The notes below the pieces were generated by a model. It made no database searches, was not told the origin of the DNA, and worked only from the letters and a program-made list of their open reading frames with translations. Position numbers and translations under genes: made by a program. 64,000 bases of DNA from Curvibacter lanceolatus ATCC 14669 (GTDB lineage Bacteria > Pseudomonadota > Gammaproteobacteria > Burkholderiales > Burkholderiaceae_C). Location of the stretch: the NCBI RefSeq assembly GCF_000381265.1, contig NZ_KB906256.1:310001-374000 (forward strand). Reading direction: 5' to 3'. Below are positions 18,726 to 27,594 of this stretch, piece after piece; positions within the stretch are counted from its first letter, which is position 1, and each line of letters opens with the position of its first letter.

Positions 18726-18907
18726 TGCTCCCCCCTGAGTCGCTTCGCGCCTACGTGCGGCCGCGAGACGCGGACGCTCTTCGCCCTGTCCAGCCCTGCG
18801 CAGGCAGGCCTGGAGCCGCAGGGCTCAGCCCCGACCGGGGGACGACACCATTGGCCGGGCCAAGCCCGCTCCAAGGTGTCCGCTGGCGTGGCCTGCTCCG
18901 CGGCCAT
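18726..18907. repeat. Structured intergenic repeat (REP-like) inside the arn locus
   Basis: Non-coding GC-rich element between the arnA decarboxylase gene and arnD; boundaries are approximate. It contains a perfect 9-bp inverted repeat, AGCCCTGCG at 18792-18800 and CGCAGGGCT at 18817-18825, and flanking text (cccctgagtcgcttcgcgcc, gggggacgacacc, gccaagcccgctcc) that resembles dispersed intergenic elements I know from Comamonadaceae genomes. The open frame across it has no convincing protein character. It could weaken read-through into arnD. Only one copy is seen in this window, so repeat status rests on recollection of related genomes. Confidence 0.45.
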
Positions 18908-19009
18908 TTGAACGTTGAGTGCTTTGGGGGTTCAGACATCGCCGGCTTTTTGCAGGCCGGCATGCGACCTTCTACCTTGAGAAATCTGCTGAATGACTGA
19001 GGCGAAGCC

Positions 19010-19921
19010 ATGGGCGTGATTGCACTCAAGATCGATGTGGACACCTGGCGCGGCACGCGCGAGGGTGTGCCGGCACTGGCCAAGCTGCTGGAGCGGCTGG
19101 ACGCGCCGGCCACCTTTTTGTTCAGCCTGGGGCCGGACCACACGGGGCGCGCGCTCAAGCGCGTGTTCCGCCCGGGCTTTTTCGGCAAGGTGGCGCGCAC
19201 CTCGGTGGTCGAGCATTACGGCCTGAAGACCCTGATGTACGGGGTGCTGCTGCCCGGCCCCGACATCGGCCTGCGCGAGGCCGAAGGCCTGCGCGCCATC
19301 GCCCGCGCCGGTTTCGAGACCGGCGTGCACACCTGGGACCATGTGCGCTGGCAAGACAACGTGGCCGGCGCCGGCGAGGCCTGGACACGGCGCGAGCTGA
19401 CACTGGCCGTGGAGCGCTACAGCGAGGTCTTCGGCGCCCGCCCCAGCGTGCACGGTGCGGCTGGCTGGCAGATGAACGAAGCGGCCTACCGCCTGCAGAA
19501 AGAGCTGGGCTTCAGCGTGGCCTCCGACGGCCGCGGCACCCAGCCCTACTGGCCTTGCGATGCCCAGGGCGAGGTGATCGGCCCGGTGCAGCTGCCCACC
19601 ACCCTGCCCACGCTCGACGAGCTGCTGGGCCTGGACGGCTGGACCGTGGACAACGTGCACGAGGCCCTGCTGGCCCGCACCCGCGAGGTGGCGCCGCTGC
19701 ACGTCTACACCCTGCACGCCGAACTCGAAGGCCAGAAACTGGCCCCGGTGTTCGAGCGCCTGTTGCGCGGCTGGCGCGAACAGGGCTACCGCTTTGCCAC
19801 CCTGGGCGAGTGCGCCGCCTACCTGGAGCCGGCCCGCCTGCCGCGCTGCCCCGTGGGCCTGGGCACCATCCCGGGCCGCAGCGGGCAGTTGGTGGTGCAG
19901 CAGGCCGGGCTGGCACGCTGA
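19010..19921 (+). CDS. arnD: ArnD-like 4-deoxy-4-formamido-L-arabinose-phosphoundecaprenol deformylase
   Basis: Polysaccharide-deacetylase-fold (NodB/CE4) enzyme, 303 residues, that removes the formyl group before export of the sugar lipid. N-terminal ALKIDVDTWRGTREGVP holds the catalytic/metal Asp residues; GVHTWDH carries the metal histidines; PSVHGAAGW and VYTLHAE are further CE4 motifs. The 100-bp stretch before the start ends in GAGGCGAAGCC ATG, an adequate ribosome site. It is separated from the rest of the operon by the structured repeat but completes the pathway. Confidence 0.92.
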   Translation: MGVIALKIDVDTWRGTREGVPALAKLLERLDAPATFLFSLGPDHTGRALKRVFRPGFFGKVARTSVVEHYGLKTLMYGVLLPGPDIGLREAEGLRAIARAGFETGVHTWDHVRWQDNVAGAGEAWTRRELTLAVERYSEVFGARPSVHGAAGWQMNEAAYRLQKELGFSVASDGRGTQPYWPCDAQGEVIGPVQLPTTLPTLDELLGLDGWTVDNVHEALLARTREVAPLHVYTLHAELEGQKLAPVFERLLRGWREQGYRFATLGECAAYLEPARLPRCPVGLGTIPGRSGQLVVQQAGLAR

Positions 19922-19970
19922 GAGCCTGCCGCCCCACCCCGGCACGGCCCCGCCAGCACGTTTTGGCCCG

Positions 19971-19987
19971 CGCCGATATAGTCGGCG
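19971..19987 (+). promoter_or_regulatory. Perfect dyad CGCCGA-TATAG-TCGGCG overlapping a -10 box
   Basis: Six-base inverted arms with a five-base spacer end two bases before the ATG of the MFS gene. TATAGT at 19977-19982 sits inside the dyad at -10 distance, so transcription might begin at or next to the ATG (leaderless). No Shine-Dalgarno is present. The dyad could be an operator for a local repressor or an RNA hairpin. Confidence 0.35.
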
Positions 19988-19989
19988 AC

Positions 19990-21405
19990 ATGTCCGCACC
20001 GCCAGCATCGCCCAGCGCCCGCCCCGGGCACACCCACTCACCCACCCCACCTGAAGACCCCGACCACGGGCTGGACCGCAGCGCGCTGCTGGCGCTGGCG
20101 GCCATCCTCATGGGCGTGGGGCTGGGCACGCTGGACACGGCCATTGCCAACACCGCGCTGCCGGCGATTGCCCACGACCTGAACGCGCCGCCGGCGGCCT
20201 CGATCTGGGTGGTCAATGCCTACCAGTTGGCCACCGTGGCCCTGCTGCTGCCATTTGCGGCGCTGGGCGACCGGATCGGGCCCCGGCGCGTGTTCATGGG
20301 CGGGTTGGCCTTCTTCACACTGGCCTCGCTGGCCTGCGCACTGGCCCCCACGCTGACGCTGCTGGCCCTGGCCCGAGGCCTGCAGGGCATGGGGGCGGCG
20401 GCCATCATGAGCGTGAACATCGCGCTGATCCGGCTGCTGTACCCGGCCTCGCGCCTGGGGCGCGGCGTGGGCATGAACGCGCTGGTGGTGGGGGTGTTCT
20501 TTGCGGTCGGGCCCACGGTGGCTTCGCTGGTGCTGAGCGTGGCCGACTGGCCCTGGCTGTTTGCCATCAACGTGCCGCTGGGCCTGCTGGCCCTGGGCTT
20601 CGGCTGGCACACGCTGCCGCACAGCACGCCCCGCGACCATGGCTTTGACCCGCTGACGGCGGTGTTCACCGCCCTCACCTTCTCCACCCTGATCGGCGCC
20701 CTGGGTGCGGCGGCCCAGCAAGAGCCCTGGCCCCTGGTGGCCATTCCGGCCAGCGTGACGGTGGTGGCCGGGGCCCTGCTGCTGTGGCGCCAGGCCGGGC
20801 ACCCGGCGCCCATGCTGCCGGTGGACCTGCTGCGCCGGCCGCTGTTTGCCCTGTCGGTGCTGACGGCGCTGAGCGCCTTTGCCACCCAGGGCCTGGCCTT
20901 TGTCTCGCTGCCCTTTTTTCTGGAGCAGGTGCTGCACCGCAACCCGGTGGACACGGGTTTTCTGATGTCAGCCTGGCCGGTGGTGGTGGCCGCGGCGGCC
21001 CCCATTGCAGGGCGCCTGTCAGACCGGCATCCGCCCGGCCTGCTGGGGGGCATCGGATTGGCCGTGTTGAGTGTGGGCATGCTGTCGCTGGCCCTGCTGC
21101 CCGATCAGCCCGGCACGCTGGACCTGGTGCTGCGCCTGTGCGTATGCGGAGCCGGCTTCGGCTTTTTCCAGTCGCCCAATCTGCGCGCGCTGATGTCCAG
21201 CGCCCCACCCGAACGCGCCAGCGGGGCCAGCGGCATGATCGCCCTGGCCCGCCTGACCGGCCAGGCCACAGGTGCCGCCAGCGTGGCGCTGTGCTTTGCC
21301 TTGGGGGGCACGCATGGCGCCAAGACCGCCCTGGCACTGGGCTGCGGCACGGCCGCACTGGGGGCTGCGGCCAGCACGGCTCGGCTGTTCACGCGCGCAC
21401 GCTGA
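19990..21405 (+). CDS. MFS drug/proton antiporter, DHA2 (EmrB/QacA) type
   Basis: Inner-membrane exporter. The frame is open upstream through arnD on the same strand, but the first plausible start is the ATG at 19990, giving 471 residues with a proline/histidine-rich cytoplasmic N-terminus (about 30 residues) and then 13-14 hydrophobic segments. Motif C/D1 text LGTLDTAIANTALPAIAHDL and motif A GDRIGPRRVF are diagnostic of the DHA2 branch. The stop is 13 bases from the convergent chemoreceptor gene. Substrate unknown; no regulator gene is adjacent. Confidence 0.88.
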   Translation: MSAPPASPSARPGHTHSPTPPEDPDHGLDRSALLALAAILMGVGLGTLDTAIANTALPAIAHDLNAPPAASIWVVNAYQLATVALLLPFAALGDRIGPRRVFMGGLAFFTLASLACALAPTLTLLALARGLQGMGAAAIMSVNIALIRLLYPASRLGRGVGMNALVVGVFFAVGPTVASLVLSVADWPWLFAINVPLGLLALGFGWHTLPHSTPRDHGFDPLTAVFTALTFSTLIGALGAAAQQEPWPLVAIPASVTVVAGALLLWRQAGHPAPMLPVDLLRRPLFALSVLTALSAFATQGLAFVSLPFFLEQVLHRNPVDTGFLMSAWPVVVAAAAPIAGRLSDRHPPGLLGGIGLAVLSVGMLSLALLPDQPGTLDLVLRLCVCGAGFGFFQSPNLRALMSSAPPERASGASGMIALARLTGQATGAASVALCFALGGTHGAKTALALGCGTAALGAAASTARLFTRAR

Positions 21406-21418
21406 TCCGGCGACCCGC

Positions 21419-23731
21419 TCAGAAACCCAGGCGCTTGGCCGATGAGAGGGTGCTGACCACTTCGCTGGTGGCCTGCGCAAACGCGGTGCCAGGAGCCAGG
21501 GCGTCTTCGGCCTCGCGCATGCGGCGCTGGTTGATCAACTCGCCCACCTGACCCGCCACGCGGTGGAAGTGGGCGTGTCGCCCCACCAGGGCACTGAAGG
21601 TGGGGCGCTCGGCCAGTCGCTGGCCGTCGGCATAAATCCATTTGCCCAGGGCGCAGCAGTCATCGCGCGACAGCGTGGCGGTATCGACCTGGCTGCGCTC
21701 TTCAATCGCCTGGCGCAGCTTCACCTTCCACTGACGATGGGCGTCGATGATGGCGTCCACGTCCACGCCCTCGACCAGAGCCGCAGCCCGGTGGCCAGGC
21801 AGGCGGAACTCGTCCACCGTGGCCGCCATGGCCACCGCCACGCGGCGTTGCGAGCCGGCGGCTGCGGCCGTTTCTTCGACCAGTGCGGCGTTGGCCTGGG
21901 TGTTGCGGTCCAATTCCTGCACGGCCGCGCCGATCTGGGTCACGCCCAGGCTCTGCTCACGCGCGCCGTTGGCCACCTCGTCGAGCAGCGATTTCACGTT
22001 CTCGGCACTGGCCACGATCTCCTGCATGGTCTGGCCGGCCTGGCGCACCACGGCCGAGCCCGAGCTGACCTCTTCGCTGCTGCCGGCGATCAGGGTCTTG
22101 ATCTCCTTGGCGGCCACCGCACTGCGCTGGGCCAGGCTGCGCACTTCGCCGGCCACCACGGCAAAGCCCCTGCCCTGCTCGCCAGCACGGGCCGCTTCCA
22201 CAGCCGCGTTCAGCGCCAGGATGTTGGTCTGGAAGGCAATGCCATCGATCACACCGATGATGTCGCTGATTTTTTGCGACGAGGCCTGGATGCGCTCCAT
22301 GGTCTGCACCACCGAGCCCATGACCTGGCCCCCGTGCTCGGCCGTGCTGGCGTTCTGCTGGGCGATCTCGGACGCCCGGCGCACCGATTCGGCCGTCATC
22401 TGAATGGTCGAGGTGGTCTGCTCCAGCGCCGCCGACGACTGCTCCAAAGCGGCCGCAGCTTGCTCGGTGCGGGCCGACAGGTCGGCCGTGCCCTGGGCGA
22501 TCTCGGTGCTGGCCTGCACCACCTGGTCGCTGGCCTGCTGCACCTGGCGCACGGTGTCGGTGAGCGAGGTCTGCATGTGGCCCAGTTCCCGCATCAGGTC
22601 GGACACCTCGTCGCGCCCCTTGGTGTCGACCGTGGTGCGCAGATCGCCCATCGAGATGCTGAGCAGGAACTTGCGCAGCAGCTTGAAGCCGCCGGTCATC
22701 GAACGGTAGAAGCCCATGAAGAAATACAGGGCCACCAGCAGGCTCAGCACCGTGAGTGCCGCCGTCAGGCCCACGTGCAGGCGCAGCGCGCCCTCACGCT
22801 CGGCCAGCATGTCGTCGAGCACGGCCAGGTTCTGCCGCACCTGATCCGACTGGGCTTGCAAGGCCTCGGTGGCCAGCACGCGGAAGGCCTCGGCATCGCC
22901 CTGCACCTCGACCTGCCCCGGGGGGAAGCTGCTGCGCGCGGCGCCCTCCAGGCGCTGCAGCACGGCGGCGGCATCGGTCTTCAGGCGACCGGCGGCGGCC
23001 GGGGCCGCGGCACGCACCTTGTCGAGGTTGTCGGTGAGCAGCTGGCGCTCATGGGCCAACACACCCAGCAAGGCATGCAGCCTGGCGGCGGCTTCGGGCT
23101 TGAGCTGGCCGCTGGCCAGGGCGGCACGGCCCAGGCCACGCAGCTCGGCCGTGTCACGCAACAAGCCCGGGGGCTGCATCAGCGTGGCGCCCACCAGGTG
23201 GAACGAGGCCAGGTCAGAGTCCAGTGCCAGGCCCGATCCGTCGGTGACCTTGTCCTGCAATTGGCTGAGGGCAGCCGCCAATTTGTTCATGGCCGTGAAA
23301 ACGGCCTCGGGCGTGCTGCTGGACTGGCTGGCCTCCTGGCTGGCCTCCAGCACCTGACGCAGGGCCGCACTGCTGCCCAGTCGCTCGCCGAGTTCGGTGT
23401 CCAGGGCCTGCAGCTTCTGCACGGCCTGCTGGTATTGCGCCTGGGCCTGGGCCAGTTCACCCCCGGCCTGGCCCGCGGCCGCATTGCGGGCCCGGTACCG
23501 CCAGACACTGGCGGCATCCACCACCGGGGCCAAGGCCTGGCTGTAACGCACGCCTTGCCGCTCGGTGGCAACAAAGTCCAGCTCGGCGTTCTTGGCGCTG
23601 CCGTAGGCGAGCAGCAGCCAGGCCACAGGCAGCAGGAAGGCCGCCGAAATCAAGGTCATCTTGGCCGGGAAACGCAGGCCACGCATCAAGGCGGCACCGG
23701 GCCGCCACAGGGAGGAATCGACAAAGCTCAT
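21419..23731 (-). CDS. Methyl-accepting chemotaxis protein with C-terminal CZB zinc-binding domain
   Basis: Chemoreceptor of 770 residues. First membrane helix at about 25-43, long periplasmic helical ligand domain (about 45-320), second helix near 322-342, HAMP, then the signalling hairpin with the conserved tip [25 protein letters not shown]. The last 100 residues form a chemoreceptor zinc-binding (CZB) domain: His in [17 protein letters not shown] and a HAHFH pair give the 3-His/1-Cys pattern. CZB domains in other bacteria sense zinc or hypochlorite. Transcribed alone from the minus strand; no CheR-docking pentapeptide at the end. Confidence 0.95.
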   Translation of the reverse strand: MSFVDSSLWRPGAALMRGLRFPAKMTLISAAFLLPVAWLLLAYGSAKNAELDFVATERQGVRYSQALAPVVDAASVWRYRARNAAAGQAGGELAQAQAQYQQAVQKLQALDTELGERLGSSAALRQVLEASQEASQSSSTPEAVFTAMNKLAAALSQLQDKVTDGSGLALDSDLASFHLVGATLMQPPGLLRDTAELRGLGRAALASGQLKPEAAARLHALLGVLAHERQLLTDNLDKVRAAAPAAAGRLKTDAAAVLQRLEGAARSSFPPGQVEVQGDAEAFRVLATEALQAQSDQVRQNLAVLDDMLAEREGALRLHVGLTAALTVLSLLVALYFFMGFYRSMTGGFKLLRKFLLSISMGDLRTTVDTKGRDEVSDLMRELGHMQTSLTDTVRQVQQASDQVVQASTEIAQGTADLSARTEQAAAALEQSSAALEQTTSTIQMTAESVRRASEIAQQNASTAEHGGQVMGSVVQTMERIQASSQKISDIIGVIDGIAFQTNILALNAAVEAARAGEQGRGFAVVAGEVRSLAQRSAVAAKEIKTLIAGSSEEVSSGSAVVRQAGQTMQEIVASAENVKSLLDEVANGAREQSLGVTQIGAAVQELDRNTQANAALVEETAAAAGSQRRVAVAMAATVDEFRLPGHRAAALVEGVDVDAIIDAHRQWKVKLRQAIEERSQVDTATLSRDDCCALGKWIYADGQRLAERPTFSALVGRHAHFHRVAGQVGELINQRRMREAEDALAPGTAFAQATSEVVSTLSSAKRLGF

Positions 23732-23799
23732 GCGGGATCAGACAGGAGAGAGAGGGGGGTGAGGGTGAAGGGGCGCTGCAGGTGATGCCCTGCTTTTGT

Positions 23800-23812
23800 T
23801 GACACTTTGTCA
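23800..23812. promoter_or_regulatory. Dyad TGACA-CTT-TGTCA upstream of the CZB chemoreceptor gene
   Basis: Short perfect inverted repeat, flanked by near-matching TTG and CAA, about 70 bp upstream of the chemoreceptor start in the 305-bp divergent region 23732-24036. The position suits an operator for either divergent gene. On the other side of this region a CATAAT box (23995-24000) precedes the molybdopterin-fold gene. Nothing else of note was seen in the gap. Confidence 0.3.
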
Positions 23813-24036
23813 CAACACCCCCTCGGGTTTCCTGACATCCATCAAGAACAGCCGGGAAGCCCGTGCCGACGCTGCCCAGGGCTGGGCCTGGCTTGCAACC
23901 GCAAACACAAACGCGACCGCAACTGTCAAGTGGCCCGGTGATGCGCGCGACAGACAGCTGCGCAGCACGAAAGACACATCGGCAGGCAGGCGGCCATAAT
24001 GTCCTGAAAGAACAATTCGTAACATGTGGGATTGAA

Positions 24037-24576
24037 ATGGCACTCAAGTCCATGCGGCCCCCGGGCCGTCGCAGCGCCCTGCTCCGATTCGCTCTGCCCC
24101 TGGCATGGGCCCTGCTGGGGCGCAGCGCCGCCGCCGGCAAGCTGCCCGAGCCCACAGGGGCTGTGCTGCTGACCCTGTCGGGCCGGGTCGGTCAAGCCAA
24201 TCAGGGCGCTCAGGCCGTGTTCGACCTGGCCATGCTGAGTGCGCTTGCGCAGCGCCGTTTCAGCGTCAAGACACCGTGGGATCCGCGGCCGGTCTCGTTC
24301 GAGGGCCCGCTGCTGCGCGAGGTGCTCCAAGCCGCCGAGGCCCGCGGCACCCGCCTGACCCTGGTGGCCGTGAACGACTACAAGGTGGAGGTCCCGATGG
24401 ACGACCTGGAGCACTGGGACGTGGTGCTGGCCCTCAAGATGAACGGCCAGGCCATTCCGACGCGCACCAAAGGCCCGCTGTTCGTGGTCTACCCCTTCGA
24501 CCAGGCCCAGGGCACTTTGCTGGACCAGTTCCGCGACCGCTCCATCTGGCAGTTGGTGTCGATCCGGATCGACTGA
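24037..24576 (+). CDS. Periplasmic protein with oxidoreductase molybdopterin-binding (SUOX/YedY-like) fold
   Basis: 179 residues from the ATG at 24037 (an upstream in-frame start would add residues with no domain match). Basic N-terminus and hydrophobic core at residues 15-27 form a signal peptide, probably cut after SAAA. The rest matches the compact molybdopterin-binding oxidoreductase fold (FEGPLLREVLQAAEARGTRLTLVAVNDYKVEVPMDD, PLFVVYPFD). There is no cysteine anywhere, so the Mo-ligating Cys of YedY/sulfite oxidase is missing and catalysis by that mechanism is unlikely. It lies 15 bases before a Cache/HD-GYP gene and may be an extracytoplasmic partner of that sensor. Confidence 0.72.
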   Translation: MALKSMRPPGRRSALLRFALPLAWALLGRSAAAGKLPEPTGAVLLTLSGRVGQANQGAQAVFDLAMLSALAQRRFSVKTPWDPRPVSFEGPLLREVLQAAEARGTRLTLVAVNDYKVEVPMDDLEHWDVVLALKMNGQAIPTRTKGPLFVVYPFDQAQGTLLDQFRDRSIWQLVSIRID

Positions 24577-24591
24577 GCACCAGGACCCCCC

Positions 24592-27492
24592 ATGAGCGCC
24601 AACGCCAGCACCCTCCGCACACCGGGGCAGCCTGAAACAGGCCGTGGCTTTTCGCTCCGGGTCTCGATCGCCACCGTGGTGGTGTTCTCCATGCTGCTGG
24701 TGGCCGTGGTGGTGATCGGCACCGGCTGGGTCGGCGCCCGGTCCAACGCGATCTTCACCGCGACACGCATGGCCACGGACGCGGGCAAATTGGTGGGTGA
24801 GCGGGCCAAGGGCCTGCTGGAGCCGGCCAAATCCACGCTGCGCCAGCTGACCTTCGACCCCATCACCACCGCACGCACGCTCGACGAACGCCTGGAGCGC
24901 ATCTACGTGCTGTCGGAAGAGTTGGTGGCCAACCCGCTGCTGTCCTCGGTCTACGTGGGCTATGAGGATGGCGCGTTCTTGCTGGTCCGCCCGCTGGACC
25001 AGCCGGCCCAGCGCAAGCTGTTTGCCGCCCCGCCCAAATCGAACTTCATGGCCCAGTCGCGTGCGCGCGACCGCCAGGGCCGATGGCAGGGCGAGTACCT
25101 GTTTTTTGACACGGCGCGTCGGCTGCTGGAGCGCCGGGCCATGCCGGACTACCGCTTTGACCCGCGCACCCGCCCCTGGTACCAGGAGGCCCAGGCCACG
25201 GGGCAGCCCTCGCTGTCCGAGCCCTATGCCTACTTCACGACGCAGGAGCTGGGAGTCACCCTGAGCCAAATGAGCCTTTCGGGGCAGGCCGTGGTCGGTC
25301 TCGATGTGGTGCTGGACCAGCTCAGCCGGTCGCTGGCCGATCTGCGCGTGACGCCCCATGCGCGGATCGCGCTGATCAATGCCCGCCAGGAAGTGCTGGC
25401 CGACCCCGACCACCCCCAGGCCGGGCTGGCTGGGCAGGGCACCCTGCGGTTTCGCCGGGTGCAGGAACTGGGCGAGGCCGGGCTGAGCGCATTGGCCGAA
25501 CAGGCCACCCAGCCAGCCCCCCAGGCCGGCCTGGGCCAAGCCCGCGTACTGCAGGTACAGGGGCAGGAGGTGCTGGGCCTGGTGCTGCCCTTTGAGATGT
25601 GGTCCGACCAGGGCATGCGCCTGCTGGTGACCGCACCGGTGGAGGAGGTGCTGGGCGACCTGAGCGCCAAACGGCTTCGCATCGTGCTGCTCGTTGTGGT
25701 GCTGGTGCTGGCCATGCTCGCCTTGAGCTGGCCCATGGCGGCGCGCATCGGCCATGGCATCGAGGGCCTCACCGCCAAGGCCCGTGAGGTGGCGCAGTTT
25801 CACTTCACACAGGGCGCCCTGCGCCCATCGGCTATCAAAGAGGTCAATGAACTGGCCGTGGCCATGCAGGGCATGAGCCAGACCATCGAGAGCTTTCTCA
25901 AGCTCAGCCACCAGATGGCCACAGAGCCCGAAGTCGAACACATGCTGGAGCAGGTGCTGCAGCAATTGGTGCAGGCCACGCGCAGCCAAGCCGGGGCGGT
26001 GTACCTGTGGGACGAAAGCGCAGGCTGCATGCAGCGCGCCGCAGTTCATGGCCAGCCGGCATCCACTTTCGAAGCCCGGTTGGCCGGGCCCGGCACCGCC
26101 GCCCCCGGGCCGGCCGGCGAACAGCGCAGCGAACTGCTGCTGCAGGGGCGCCAGGGCGACCGCCAGGGCCTGCTGGTGCTGCTGCACCAAGGCAACGATG
26201 GCCACGAAGGCCAGGCCTTTCAGCAATTTGTACAACAGCTCTCGGGCATGCTGGCCGTGTCGATCGAGACGCGTCAGCTGATCGACGCGCAGAAAAAACT
26301 GCTCGATGGCGTGATCCGCCTGATGGCTGACGCGATCGACGCCAAGAGCCCGTACACCGGGGGTCACTGCGAACGCGTGCCCGAGCTGGCCATCCAGATG
26401 ATGGACCAGTTGCAGGCCGACACCACCGGGCCCTACGCGGGCTTTCGCCTGAACGAGCAGGAGCGCTACGCCTTTCAGCTGGGGGCCTGGCTGCACGACT
26501 GCGGCAAGGTCACCAGCCCGGAGCACATCGTCGACAAGGCCACCAAGCTGGAGCTGATCGGCAACCGCATCCATGAGGTGCGGCTGCGCTTCGAGCTGCT
26601 GTGGCGCGACGCCGAGATCGCCTGCTGGCAGGCCCTGGCCCAAGGGCAGCCCCCTGACGTTGCCCGGGCGGTGCTGGCCGAACGCCAGCACCGCTTGCAA
26701 GAGGACTTTGCCTTTGTCGCCGCCTGCAATCTGGGCAGCGAAACCCTGAGCGACGAGGCCATCGCCCGCCTGCATGCACTGGGGGCCCAGACCTGGCAGC
26801 GGCACTTTGATGACCGGTTGGGTTTGTCGGAAGAGGAGCTGACTCGCCTGCAGCACGCCCGCCCGGATGCCCCGGCCCTGCCCGCCAGCGAACCCCTGCT
26901 GGCCGATCGGCCCGAGCACTGCGTGCCCTGGGGTGAGCGGCGCCCGCCGGTGGAAAAAGGTGCTCCGGGCAATGTGTACGGTTTTGACATGCCCCTGCCC
27001 CTTTACAAGCAGAACATGGGCGAGCTGCACAACCTGTCGGTGCGCCGTGGCACCCTGACGGAAGAGGACCGCTTCCGCATCAACGAGCACATCGTGCAAA
27101 CCTACACCATGCTCAAGACCCTGCCCTGGCCCCAGGCCCTGAGCCGGGTGCCCGAGCTGGCCGCCACCCACCACGAACGCCTGGACGGCCAGGGCTACCC
27201 GCGCCGCCTGAAGGCCGACCAGCTCGGCCTGCCCGAGCGGGTGATGGCGCTGGCCGATGTGTTCGAGGCCCTCACGGCGGCCGACCGCCCCTACAAGACG
27301 CCCAAGCCGCTGAGCGAAACGCTGGCCATCATGGCCCGCATGTGCCGGGAGCGGCACCTGGACACCGAACTGTTCCGATACTTTCTGCGCAACGCGCTGT
27401 GGCAGCGCCTGGCCCACAGCCACCTTCAGCCCGCACAGATCGATCACGTCGATCCGGCCTCGATCGAGGCCCTTCTGCCCCCCTGGACCTGA
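24592..27492 (+). CDS. Membrane sensor HD-GYP phosphodiesterase (Cache-HAMP-GAF-HD-GYP)
   Basis: 966-residue putative cyclic-di-GMP phosphodiesterase. Membrane helix 1 at about 24-46, periplasmic Cache-type sensor to about 355 (PDYRFDPRTRPWYQEAQ is the typical PYxDxxTxxxW-like segment), helix 2 near 360-385, HAMP, a GAF-like segment around 430-580, then the catalytic domain. His635-Asp636 in LHDCGK and G868-Y869-P870 in HHERLDGQGYP are intact. About 230 residues separate these motifs, far more than in RpfG; this long insert recurs in a proteobacterial subfamily. Co-oriented with the molybdopterin-fold protein upstream and the kinase pair downstream. Confidence 0.9.
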   Translation: MSANASTLRTPGQPETGRGFSLRVSIATVVVFSMLLVAVVVIGTGWVGARSNAIFTATRMATDAGKLVGERAKGLLEPAKSTLRQLTFDPITTARTLDERLERIYVLSEELVANPLLSSVYVGYEDGAFLLVRPLDQPAQRKLFAAPPKSNFMAQSRARDRQGRWQGEYLFFDTARRLLERRAMPDYRFDPRTRPWYQEAQATGQPSLSEPYAYFTTQELGVTLSQMSLSGQAVVGLDVVLDQLSRSLADLRVTPHARIALINARQEVLADPDHPQAGLAGQGTLRFRRVQELGEAGLSALAEQATQPAPQAGLGQARVLQVQGQEVLGLVLPFEMWSDQGMRLLVTAPVEEVLGDLSAKRLRIVLLVVVLVLAMLALSWPMAARIGHGIEGLTAKAREVAQFHFTQGALRPSAIKEVNELAVAMQGMSQTIESFLKLSHQMATEPEVEHMLEQVLQQLVQATRSQAGAVYLWDESAGCMQRAAVHGQPASTFEARLAGPGTAAPGPAGEQRSELLLQGRQGDRQGLLVLLHQGNDGHEGQAFQQFVQQLSGMLAVSIETRQLIDAQKKLLDGVIRLMADAIDAKSPYTGGHCERVPELAIQMMDQLQADTTGPYAGFRLNEQERYAFQLGAWLHDCGKVTSPEHIVDKATKLELIGNRIHEVRLRFELLWRDAEIACWQALAQGQPPDVARAVLAERQHRLQEDFAFVAACNLGSETLSDEAIARLHALGAQTWQRHFDDRLGLSEEELTRLQHARPDAPALPASEPLLADRPEHCVPWGERRPPVEKGAPGNVYGFDMPLPLYKQNMGELHNLSVRRGTLTEEDRFRINEHIVQTYTMLKTLPWPQALSRVPELAATHHERLDGQGYPRRLKADQLGLPERVMALADVFEALTAADRPYKTPKPLSETLAIMARMCRERHLDTELFRYFLRNALWQRLAHSHLQPAQIDHVDPASIEALLPPWT

Positions 27493-27537
27493 CAGGGTTC
27501 GCGGCGACCAGCGCCATGCCCAAACGGGGTGCGCAGT

Positions 27538-27576
27538 GCGAAAATGGCAGTTCGTAAAGCGAAAAATGCCTTTCGT
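27538..27576. promoter_or_regulatory. Tandem 18-bp near-repeats before the PAS kinase gene
   Basis: Two copies, GCGAAAATGGCAGTTCGT at 27538-27555 and GCGAAAAATGCCTTTCGT at 27559-27576, match at 14 of 18 positions and start exactly 21 bp apart, about two helical turns. Each has the form CGAA-N8-TTCG, an inverted pair. They end 18 bases before the chosen start codon, with TACACT (27581-27586) as a possible -10 box. This layout suits a dimeric or tandem-bound regulator, possibly the response regulator encoded downstream. Confidence 0.5.
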
Positions 27577-27594
27577 CAAATACACTTGCTCAAA

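Noticed and set aside
18722-19000. Plus-strand frame of 92 codons in the arnA-arnD gap
   Set aside because: It runs through a structured repeat-like element and has no protein family features.
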